Below are positions 1 through 5,073 of a stretch of 5,097 nt of DNA, piece by piece; the stretch's first letter is position 1; the number at the start of each line of letters is the position of its first letter. The position numbers were made by a program, and so were the translations under genes. This DNA comes from JBOGEB01 sp050743125 (lineage in GTDB: Bacteria > Actinomycetota > Nitriliruptoria > Euzebyales > Egibacteraceae). The notes beneath the pieces are model-generated. The model was given only the letters and a program-made list of their open reading frames with translations, was not told where the DNA came from and searched no databases. The DNA is taken from assembly GCA_050743125.1 (NCBI GenBank), contig JBOGEB010000258.1, positions 1 to 5,097 of the forward strand. The letters are read 5' to 3'.

Positions 1-128
1 AACGACAACGTTATTTCGACCCGGGTCCTTAGGGTCGGAAGCCCTGGGTCCCGGTCTGACCCGCGAACCGGCGTGATCACCTGTCCGGTTGTCCTGCGAT
101 TCGATCCGCGGTTACGCAATCCACTTGT

Positions 129-142
129 AAGCACATGTGCTT
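129..142. repeat. Perfect 14-bp palindrome AAGCACATGTGCTT
   Basis: The two 7-base arms AAGCACA and TGTGCTT are exact reverse complements with no spacer. This geometry suits a binding site for a dimeric repressor better than a hairpin, because no loop is available. It lies 160 bases upstream of the antitoxin start, further than usual for toxin-antitoxin autoregulation, so it may belong to a promoter or gene to the left. Function is inferred only. Confidence 0.45.
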
Positions 143-252
143 CTGATACCGGACACATCGGTGCCATGCGCTCGGTATGCCTCATCCGGCATTGCGAGCG
201 GACGAGGGGGCCGCAGGAGCGCCGATCCAACGCCTGATCGCAGTAAAACAGC

Positions 253-282
253 TATGCCGTTATGCTGGTGACATCAGTATGC
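253..282 (+). promoter_or_regulatory. Probable TA promoter/operator region with three TATGC repeats
   Basis: TATGC occurs at 253-257, 261-265 and 278-282, with a further copy at 176-180. TATGCT at 261-266 or CAGTAT at 275-280 could serve as a -10 box, but no good -35 box stands at the right distance. Antitoxins of this kind normally repress their own operon by binding repeated sites over the promoter. That role is inferred here from position alone. Confidence 0.3.
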
Positions 283-301
283 GGTGTACCCAGGGGACGC
301 G

Positions 302-601
302 ATGGCAGAAGGCATGTTCGTGAGTGTGCAGGGTCGGGGAGTCATCGCGCTTCCAGCCGAGCTGCGCCGACGCTTCGGGTTGGACCGTCCTGGGGCGCAG
401 GTCGAGGTAGTGGTGCGTGAGGACGGCGTCATCGAGCTACGCCCCCACCTCGCCGTTCCAGCCGAGCAGGCCTGGGTATGGACCCCGCAATGGCAGGAAC
501 GCATCCGAGAGGGACTGGATGATCTGCAGGCCGGTCGAAGCGAGTCGTTCGACAGTGGCCAGGCCCTCTTGCACGCCCTCGAGGCCCGCAGCGGGCAATA
601 G
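302..601 (+). CDS. AbrB/MazE-fold antitoxin of a type II toxin-antitoxin pair
   Basis: This 99-residue protein would neutralise the toxin encoded immediately downstream and repress the shared promoter. Residues about 3-47 read as a SpoVT/AbrB swapped-hairpin DNA-binding domain: a V-x-GRGVIALPAELRRRFGL strand-turn-helix stretch, then alternating hydrophobic strands ending in GVIELRPH. The C-terminal part (about 62-95) is a charged amphipathic helix with an AGRSESFDSGQALLHALE-like segment, the usual toxin-binding tail of small antitoxins. The ATG at 302 is chosen over the in-frame ATG at 284 because CAGGGGAC sits at the right distance upstream and the domain begins a few residues in. Its TAG stop at 599-601 touches the toxin start, so the two are co-transcribed and probably translationally coupled. 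The family call is firm; the operon partner supports it. Confidence 0.85.
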   Translation: MAEGMFVSVQGRGVIALPAELRRRFGLDRPGAQVEVVVREDGVIELRPHLAVPAEQAWVWTPQWQERIREGLDDLQAGRSESFDSGQALLHALEARSGQ

Positions 602-886
602 GTGCCCACCGATGAGGTGCTGGCCAGGTTCCTGCGCGACTACGACGCGCTGACGGCTGAGCAGCAACGCGCCTTTCGCCAAGCGATCAAGAAACTCATC
701 GATGACGTGGACGATGGACGCTTCCGTGCCGGGCTGCGGGTAAAGGGCATCAAGGGAATGCCCGGTCACCACGAGATGACCTGGGCGCCGGACGGCCGAG
801 CGATCTTTCGCTCCGGAGCCCCAGTGCGTCCTGAGCTTCGACACGTCATCTGGGTCGCTATCGGAACCCATGACGTCCTTCCCTAA
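602..886 (+). CDS. RelE/ParE-fold toxin of the type II toxin-antitoxin pair
   Basis: The 94-residue protein has the order typical of the RelE/ParE/HigB superfamily. A helical N-terminal half (about 1-45) carries the FLRDYDALTAEQQRAF segment. It is followed by beta strands with RAGLRVKGIKGMPGHHEMTW, DGRAIF and the terminal IWVAIGTHDVL. The basic residues and the late GTHD motif resemble ribosome-dependent mRNA interferases of this superfamily, although the gyrase-poisoning ParE branch has the same fold, so the target cannot be assigned. Translation starts at a GTG immediately after the antitoxin stop, with no strong ribosome binding site of its own, which suggests coupling. The protein ends three residues after GTHD, slightly shorter than I would expect, and the sequence past the stop may come from another element. 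It appears intact. Confidence 0.8.
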   Translation: MPTDEVLARFLRDYDALTAEQQRAFRQAIKKLIDDVDDGRFRAGLRVKGIKGMPGHHEMTWAPDGRAIFRSGAPVRPELRHVIWVAIGTHDVLP

Positions 887-1021
887 GAACGTGTTTGAGA
901 AGTATTCCGGGGGTCGCGTCGCGTCGGGTTCCGCTCCTTCAAGGGTGGGCGGGTGGGGGAGGTTGGTGCGGTCGGCGGGTTCGGACGGCTTGTGGCCGCC
1001 GAAACCGCGCTCAGCCTTGCC
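887..1021 (-). pseudogene. Start-less reverse reading frame, possible eroded gene or IS end
   Basis: On the minus strand a frame opens after a TAG at 1037-1039 and runs leftwards through KAERGFGGHKPSEPADRTN, LPHPPTLEGAEPDA and EYFSNTF towards the toxin stop. It has no start codon with a ribosome binding site. It reads more like a natural charged tail than chance antisense of GC-rich DNA. The TCTCAAACACGTTCTTAG-like end next to the toxin stop resembles the outer end of an insertion element, but no second inverted repeat or target duplication is visible. I do not recognise the family with certainty, and a non-coding spacer remains possible. Confidence 0.25.
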
Positions 1022-1251
1022 AAATGGACATTCCCGCTACGCGCAGGAGCGTGACCGGCCCATCTACATATCACAGCCGGGCCGCCCACTCATCATTGCA
1101 TCCATGCTCGAGAGCCGTAGCGGACGCATAGGTGATGTGCGCGGTCGGGCGGCCAGCCGAGCTTTCGACCAGAGACCAAGACAGCAGTGTGATCGGGGGT
1201 CGGCGTAACACCGGGCTCGAAGTGTGTGTTATGGCACGAGGTCGCTCGCTG
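1022..1251. other. Non-coding stretch between the remnant and the GntR gene end
   Basis: No reading frame here has a plausible start, ribosome binding site or recognisable protein. The toxin gene and the GntR gene point towards each other across this region, so it should hold transcription terminators. Only one weak inverted repeat was found, near 1206-1231. The sequence is less GC-biased than the flanking genes and looks like degenerate spacer. Confidence 0.4.
1206..1231 (-). terminator. Weak inverted repeat downstream of the GntR gene
   Basis: TAACAC (1206-1211) and GTGTTA (1226-1231) are exact reverse complements separated by 14 bases, about 20 bases beyond the GntR stop codon. The stem is short, the loop long and there is no T-run, so termination by this hairpin is only a possibility. 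Confidence 0.2.
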
Positions 1252-2036
1252 CTAGTCGGCGGTGAGCTCGAAGGAGAGGGCGTTGCGGTCGGCGGGGAGG
1301 ACGAAGCGGGTGACCTCGAACGGTTTGCCGTCCTGGTCGAGGCTGGTGTGCAACAGCTCGATCACGGGGACACCGGGGGAGATCACCAAGGATTCGACCT
1401 CGTCGGGCCTCGGCATCCGGGCGGTGACGTCTTCGCGGAACGCCAACAGGCGGTGACCGCGCTCCTCGAGCCGTTGGCAGATCCCGCCGGCCCCCACCTC
1501 AGGCTGATGAAGGCTGCTCTCCCCCGCAACCTCCAGGGGGATGTAGGTGTCGGCGAGCTGCACGGGCCGATCGTCGGCGAAGCAGCGGTTTCTTGCGCGA
1601 AGCACCTTGTCGCTCTCCCCGAGCTCGAGACGCTCGGCAACCCACCCGGGGGCGGCCACGGGCTCGACGTCCCGGACCTCTACCCGTGGAGCGAAGCCTT
1701 GCCGCTCGGCTTCCGCGCGGAACGGGGCGAGCCCCACCTTGCGGTAGCGCCGCGAGTAGCGGTCATGCCCCAGACGCACCAGCGACCGCGGGGGCGGACG
1801 AACACACCCCGCCCATGCTGAGCCTCGACGAGCCCTTCACCCAACAGGATCTGGATCGCCTGCCGAGCCGTGTTCCGCGCGGTGCCGTAGCTGCGCGCCA
1901 GCTCACGCTCTGAAGGCAGTCGCGAGCCCGGCGCCAACTCGCCGGCGTCGGTCGCTCGGCGCAGGTCGTCCGCGATCCGCTTGCTGGGCGGCAGCTCCCG
2001 CTTGCCGCCCTCAGATTCCGGTGCGCTTGCAGTCAT
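1252..2036 (-). pseudogene. HutC-subfamily GntR regulator (wHTH + UTRA), frameshifted
   Basis: This would be a ligand-responsive repressor. The N-terminal frame starts at ATG 2036 (MTASAPESEGG) and encodes a GntR winged helix: SKRIADDLRRATDAGEL, GSRLPSERELARSYG, TARNTARQAIQILLGEGL and the wing HGRGVFVRPR. The C-terminal frame encodes a UTRA effector domain from RLGHDRYSRRYRK through VRDVEP, VLRARNRCFADDRPVQLAD, VIELLHTSLDQDGKPFEVT to the stop at 1252. The two meet near 1780-1800 in different frames. The span of 785 bases is one short of a multiple of three; adding one base near the five-G run at 1790-1794 would give about 261 residues, normal for the family. So there is a 1-base deletion, real or a sequencing error. 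Unrepaired, the product has a DNA-binding domain but no UTRA domain. It diverges from the exporter at 2120, its likely target. Confidence 0.85.
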
Positions 2037-2040
2037 GCCC

Positions 2041-2070
2041 GCAACTGTCCTACGACTGGCCTGTGCCAGC
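2041..2070. promoter_or_regulatory. Candidate GntR operator in the divergent GntR/exporter gap
   Basis: The 83-base gap between the two divergent starts holds GTC-CTAC-GAC at 2047-2056, whose GT..TA..AC layout recalls HutC-type GntR operators, and next to it CTGGC-CTGT-GCCAG at 2056-2069, a 5-bp inverted repeat. Both lie just upstream of the GntR start, where autorepression and control of the exporter would be expected. The match is by eye and imperfect. Confidence 0.3.
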
Positions 2071-2119
2071 AAGGGGTCCACAGCCCGCGCATGGCGCGAC
2101 GAGCGACCACAGGAAGCGA

Positions 2120-2903
2120 ATGACCACAGCAAGGACCGTCCGGTTCGGGCTGCTCGCCCTGCTGTGGGGGTCGAACTTCCTGCTGATCAGGGTCGCCCTG
2201 GAGGGCTTCAGCCCGTTCGCCATCGTGCTGGCTCGCATGCTGCTCGGCGCAGCCGTGCTGCTGGCGGTCATCCGGGTTCACCGCCAGCGCCTCCCGGCCG
2301 GCGTCAGCCGCGCTCATCGCCAACGTCGTCCCCTACTTTCTGTTCGCGTGGGCGGAGCAGCAGGTCCCCTCGCACGTCGCCGGGGCGTTGAACGCGACCA
2401 CCCCGCTGTTCACCCTGGGCATCGCCATCGCTGTGGGCCAGGAGGAGCGGGCGACTTCCAGCCGCGTCGTCGGCCTCCTGCTCGGCTTCGCCGGAGCGTC
2501 ACGGTGCTCGCCCCCTGGCGGGGTGGCCTGTCTCGCTGCCGCCGCCAGCTACGGTTGGTCCTACGTCTACATGCGCCGCTACCTGACCGGGCGCGGGTTG
2601 CCTCCGCTGGTCCTGGCCGCCGGCCAGCTCACCGCCGGCTCCGCGCTGCTCGTTCCCCTCACACCACTCCTCGCCGACGCCTTCAGCCTGACCCCGACGG
2701 TGCTGGCCAGCGTGGCCGCGCTCGGGGCGCTGGGGACCGGCGCCGCCTACGTGCTCAATTACCGCCTCATCCAGGACGAGGGCGCCACCACCGCGTCCAC
2801 CGTGAGCTACCTGCTGACCGTCGTCGCGGTCGTCCTCGGTGTGCTCGTGCTCCGCGAGCCGGTGACCTGGAACCTGCTGGCGGGAAGCGCCGTCGTCCTC
2901 ATA
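2120..2903 (+). pseudogene. EamA/DMT-superfamily exporter, multiply frameshifted and truncated
   Basis: Members of this family are inner-membrane exporters of metabolites or drugs with ten membrane helices in two EamA repeats. The N-terminus (ATG 2120, AGGAAG upstream) reads RFGLLALLWGSNFLLIRVAL then AIVLARMLLGAAVLLAVI. After HRQRLP (about 2295) the frame is lost and resumes one register over with ALIANVVPYFLFAWAEQ and LNATTPLFTLGIAIAV; roughly ten residues appear missing. Near 2497 a further single base seems lost: VTVLAPWRGG lies in another frame until about 2520. Then LAAAASYGWSYVYMRRYL, GTGAAYVLNYRLIQDEGATT and LREPVTWNLLAGSAVVLI follow in frame. The normal last ten or so residues are replaced by unrelated sequence from about 2903. 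At least three lesions make this a true pseudogene, or much less likely a cluster of sequencing errors. Confidence 0.8.
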
Positions 2904-2963
2904 GTCAACGGCCGCAGGGTCGTCGACGATCCGGATCCGCAGCTGGTCAGTGGTCGGCAGCAT
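2904..2963 (-). pseudogene. Truncated 5' end of an unknown minus-strand gene
   Basis: An ATG at 2963 (minus) is preceded by a perfect AGGAGG nine bases upstream and encodes MLPTTDQLRIRIVDDPAAVD before the sequence becomes the antisense of the exporter's 3' end. The beginning therefore looks like a genuine translation start. Beyond about 20 codons the frame continues open only as antisense of the exporter, with an unnatural composition rich in Q, H, G and E. I do not recognise the family from so short a piece. It is transcribed in the same direction as the small gene at 3157-3423 and may once have followed it in an operon. Confidence 0.5.
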
Positions 2964-2972
2964 GGGTTACAG

Positions 2973-2978
2973 CCTCCT
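2973..2978 (-). promoter_or_regulatory. Ribosome binding site of the truncated minus-strand gene
   Basis: CCTCCT on the plus strand is AGGAGG on the minus strand, nine bases before the ATG at 2963. This perfect site is the main reason for regarding the short fragment as a real gene start. Confidence 0.55.
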
Positions 2979-2993
2979 GGACAGGGCTCGGGC

Positions 2994-3026
2994 CCCGGCC
3001 GTCGTTGTGGAAGTGGGACGGCCGGG
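2994..3026. repeat. 10-bp perfect inverted repeat (hairpin)
   Basis: CCCGGCCGTC (2994-3003) and GACGGCCGGG (3017-3026) are exact reverse complements around a 13-base loop. The hairpin lies about 130 bases beyond the stop of the minus-strand small gene and just upstream of the truncated gene start. It could be a terminator for the small gene in either direction, although no T-run follows, or an operator for the lost gene. Confidence 0.4.
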
Positions 3027-3156
3027 ACCCAGTGCACGTTCATCGACCGAACGGAGCAGCGACCTCCTTTCGTCGTGGGCGGCGACTCGCCGCCCGGCTC
3101 GGCAAGTCACGTCGCTGCCGACGACGGCCTCGCCGACGATCTCGCCCGCGCCCGGC

Positions 3157-3423
3157 TCACGGAACGACGACCCAGCCATCGCTGACCTCCAAGGCGTGCT
3201 CGATGCACTCGTCCTCTGCCGCAACCGGGGCCGTGCGCGGGTCGTCCGACGGGTAGGCGGTCGTGCTCCACCCACATGAGCAGCACGGCCGGTAGCTGCC
3301 GTCCGCGAGCCGCTCCACCCGCAGGTCATGCACGCGGGGCATAGACGCAGCCTCGGCGGCCATCGGGTCCCGGGCGTGACCAACGCGAGCGTCGGCCCCC
3401 AGCGGGTGTCCCTGCGGCTCCAT
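3157..3423 (-). CDS. Small cysteine-containing protein of unknown function, divergent from XRE regulator
   Basis: This is an 88-residue hydrophilic protein. The ATG at 3423 is chosen because GAGGAGG stands nine bases upstream; an internal ATG, 21 codons in, is a weaker alternative. The C-terminal half holds the only clear structure: YRPCCSCGWSTTAYPSDD at about 44-61, then EDECIEHALEVSDGW at about 70-84. Cys47 (or 48), Cys50, Cys73 and His76 could form a small zinc site. Many short actinobacterial proteins share a CxCGW ... H layout, but I cannot name a function. There is no signal peptide or membrane segment. It is transcribed away from the zinc-ribbon XRE regulator, with a 152-base gap containing a palindrome, so it is a plausible target of that regulator. 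Confidence 0.7.
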   Translation of the reverse strand: MEPQGHPLGADARVGHARDPMAAEAASMPRVHDLRVERLADGSYRPCCSCGWSTTAYPSDDPRTAPVAAEDECIEHALEVSDGWVVVP

Positions 3424-3432
3424 CAGGTCGTT

Positions 3433-3439
3433 CCTCCTC
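3433..3439 (-). promoter_or_regulatory. Ribosome binding site deciding the start of the small gene
   Basis: CCTCCTC on the plus strand reads GAGGAGG on the minus strand, nine bases before the ATG at 3423. No other in-frame start has a comparable site. Confidence 0.65.
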
Positions 3440-3506
3440 GACAAGTCCCGTAGCCGAGCCTGGTTCGCAAGGCCGGGCGCCGTCGACCACGAGGGCTCGC
3501 TAGCCC

Positions 3507-3523
3507 TATGCGCACGACGCATA
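3507..3523. promoter_or_regulatory. TATGCG-N5-CGCATA palindrome in the divergent gap
   Basis: Two exact 6-base half-sites, TATGCG (3507-3512) and CGCATA (3518-3523), are separated by CACGA. The 11-bp centre-to-centre spacing, about one helical turn, suits a dimeric regulator. It lies between the small minus-strand gene and the XRE regulator, so the regulator is the obvious candidate to bind it. Binding is inferred. Confidence 0.45.
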
Positions 3524-3555
3524 CCTACACGAGGAGGCATCGTCACGAGGCGGGT

Positions 3556-3561
3556 TAGACT
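3556..3561 (+). promoter_or_regulatory. Possible -10 box of the XRE regulator gene
   Basis: TAGACT fits the actinobacterial -10 consensus and would place transcription start around 3567-3569, only some 8 bases before the ATG at 3576. No good -35 box is visible at 17-18 bases upstream, where an AGGAGG run with no start codon after it lies instead. Confidence 0.3.
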
Positions 3562-3575
3562 GCGCACAAGGGCAC

Positions 3576-5015
3576 ATGCGAACACGAGAAGCCGAGCAGT
3601 CAGGTCATGAGGAGATGAACCGGCGCCACGCCTCCCGCTACTGCCGCTCGTGTGGAACACGGCTGGCAGGTGACCACACGGAGAGCCGCTGTGGGCCGTG
3701 CCAGCGCAAGGCCAACCAAGCTGCCCGGCGTCCGCCACAGGTCCCACCGGCGTTCTGGGAGACCGCCGAGCTGCGCGAGGCGTTCGCCAGCCGGCATCTG
3801 GGCCGGATCGTTCGCGCCTACCGGCACCATCGCTTCCACGAGGCGCATCCGTTGCCGCAGCAGGTCGTGGCCGGGTGGATGAGGCTGACGCAGACGCAGC
3901 TGTCTCGGATCGAGACCGGACCGGCGGTGTCCGATCTGGGCAAACTCACGCTGTGGGCACAGACGCTGGGCATGCCCCAGCAGTATCTGTGGTTCGACCT
4001 GCCCGGTCAGTCGCGCAATGGGCATGGGCTTCCGCTCCCGTCCTCATCCAAGGTCGACGCAGCTGTCGACTTGCATGATCTTTTCGGCCTGGAGCCGCAG
4101 ACCGCGAACGACCGCCCGGTCGACGAGGCCTACGTCGAGTCGGTCAAGGACGGCATCGGGTGGTTGCTCGCGTTGGACAACCAGTTCGGCGGTGACGACA
4201 TATCCGGTCTGGCGGTGCGGTTCTTCTGGTCGGTGCATCGTCGAGTCGGGTCGGACAGGTACGGGCCCGGCGTCGCGCGGGACTTGCGAGCCGTCGTCGG
4301 CGAGTTGGGTGAGGTCGCCGGTTGGCTGCTCTACGACGCCGACCAGCAGGCGGCGGCCCGCCAGTTGAACCAGGAGGCGCTCCTGCACGCACGGCTGGCC
4401 GGCGACCGCGCGATGCAGCTGTTGATTCTGCAGAACATGAGCATGCAAGCCGTCTATCTCAACCGTCCACGCGAGGCGCTGGATCTGGCGAAGTCAGTCT
4501 TGGAAGCCGGTCGGCTGTCCACCCGAGTCAATACGCTGTTCATCGTCCGCAAGGCACGCGCGCTGGCGCAGTCCGAAAAACGCGACGACGCGCTTGACGC
4601 GTTCGCACAGGCGCGGGCGCTGTTCCTCGACGGCGTGGCCGACAACGACCCGCCGTGGGTGTGGTGGGTCGACGAGGCCGAGCTGGCGTGGCACGAGGCG
4701 ATGTGCCACGCAGATTTCGACGACTGGAAGCGCGCAACCGACCTGTTCCAGCAGGCTGTACCGGAAGGCTGCCGGAGCCGCTTCCACTCCCTCGCACATC
4801 TGCTCGGGGCGTTGGTTCACGTGGGGGCGTGGCGCGATGCGGAAGCGGTTATTGGCCAGATCCTGCCGTACGTGGGTGAGGTCGGCTCTACCCGCACGGC
4901 ACGGCTGCTCCATACGACCACCACGCGTATCGCTGGCCTCCAGGCTCCTGTCGGGCTGCGCGACGCCGCCGAGCACCTTCAAGGGAGCCTGAAGGCCGTG
5001 GGGTACAAAGCCTAG
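3576..5015 (+). CDS. Zinc-ribbon XRE-like regulator with TPR-like C-terminal region
   Basis: The 479-residue cytoplasmic protein is a probable transcription regulator. Residues 22-45 form a zinc ribbon, YCRSCG then CGPCQRK, with Cys23/Cys26 and Cys39/Cys42 as CxxC pairs. About 74-125 holds an XRE/lambda-repressor-like helix-turn-helix: LGRIVRAYRHH, PLPQQVVAGWMRLTQTQLSR, IETGPAVSDLGKLTLWAQTL. The rest, from about 175 to 470, is helical with TPR-like pairs (LLYDADQQAAARQLNQEALL; YLNRPREALDLAKSVLEAGR; DDALDAFAQARALF; DWKRATDLFQQAV), a layout used to sense peptides or other ligands. Start choice is uncertain: ATG 3576 has only a weak AAGGG close upstream; ATG 3615 (MNRRHASRYC) fits the domain start better but its GAGGAG touches the codon. 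The gene is intact, diverges from the small gene at 3423, and is followed by an operator-rich promoter. Confidence 0.85.
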   Translation: MRTREAEQSGHEEMNRRHASRYCRSCGTRLAGDHTESRCGPCQRKANQAARRPPQVPPAFWETAELREAFASRHLGRIVRAYRHHRFHEAHPLPQQVVAGWMRLTQTQLSRIETGPAVSDLGKLTLWAQTLGMPQQYLWFDLPGQSRNGHGLPLPSSSKVDAAVDLHDLFGLEPQTANDRPVDEAYVESVKDGIGWLLALDNQFGGDDISGLAVRFFWSVHRRVGSDRYGPGVARDLRAVVGELGEVAGWLLYDADQQAAARQLNQEALLHARLAGDRAMQLLILQNMSMQAVYLNRPREALDLAKSVLEAGRLSTRVNTLFIVRKARALAQSEKRDDALDAFAQARALFLDGVADNDPPWVWWVDEAELAWHEAMCHADFDDWKRATDLFQQAVPEGCRSRFHSLAHLLGALVHVGAWRDAEAVIGQILPYVGEVGSTRTARLLHTTTTRIAGLQAPVGLRDAAEHLQGSLKAVGYKA

Positions 5016-5035
5016 TGTTCAGTCGCTGAAGTGAT

Positions 5036-5064
5036 TTGAACCTCCATATCCGATATGCCATACT
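5036..5064 (+). promoter_or_regulatory. Strong-looking promoter TTGAAC-17-CATACT
   Basis: TTGAAC (5036-5041) and CATACT (5059-5064) resemble the housekeeping -35 and -10 boxes, with the ideal 17-base spacer. The stretch is markedly AT-rich against its surroundings, as promoters are in high-GC actinomycetes. Expected transcription start is around 5070-5071, on the ATG of the next reading frame. Confidence 0.6.
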
Positions 5065-5073
5065 AAAGTATGG
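5045..5073. promoter_or_regulatory. Two abutting palindromes over the promoter (operator)
   Basis: CATATC-C-GATATG (5045-5057) fills the spacer between the promoter boxes. CCATACT-AA-AGTATGG (5058-5073) covers the -10 box, the predicted start point and the ATG. Both are perfect palindromes apart from their 1- and 2-base centres, and they abut without a gap. Such placement would let a dimeric repressor block transcription fully. The XRE regulator just upstream is the likeliest binder, but an off-window repressor is equally possible. Confidence 0.55.

Larger units (their letters stand above)
1..301. other. Non-coding leader upstream of the toxin-antitoxin pair
   Basis: No convincing gene is visible in these 300 bases on either strand. 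The short reverse-strand frame starting near 194 has no ribosome binding site. The left end is rich in GGGTC/GACCC words (GACCCGGGTC palindrome at 18-27, further GGGTC at 32-36 and 46-50, GACCC at 58-62). The middle holds a perfect 14-bp palindrome at 129-142. The last 50 bases, which should carry the promoter of the toxin-antitoxin pair, contain repeated TATGC words. Nothing resembles a tRNA or an attachment site. Confidence 0.5.

Noticed and set aside
117..194. Short minus-strand frame starting MPDEAYRAHG
   Set aside because: Only 25 residues, no ribosome binding site and no feature beyond an open frame.
437..871. Minus-strand frame across the toxin-antitoxin pair
   Set aside because: It is antisense to two recognisable genes, with no ribosome binding site and no recognisable domain.
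1132..1821. 229-residue plus-strand frame opposite the GntR gene
   Set aside because: It is the complement of the UTRA-coding strand, has no ribosome binding site and shows a G/H/P-rich composition typical of antisense frames in high-GC DNA.
2388..3185. Long plus-strand frame extending past the exporter's 3' end to 3185
   Set aside because: Only the part up to about 2903 resembles the exporter; the rest is the antisense of the truncated gene start and the end of the small minus-strand gene, so it is a fortuitous GC-rich open frame.
3531..3540. AGGAGG-like run upstream of the XRE regulator
   Set aside because: No in-frame start codon follows at a suitable distance, and a TAG lies soon after, so it is not a usable ribosome binding site as it stands.
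5018..5030. TTCAG-TCG-CTGAA hairpin after the XRE stop codon
   Set aside because: A five-pair stem with no T-run is too weak to call a terminator, and it stands immediately before the next promoter.
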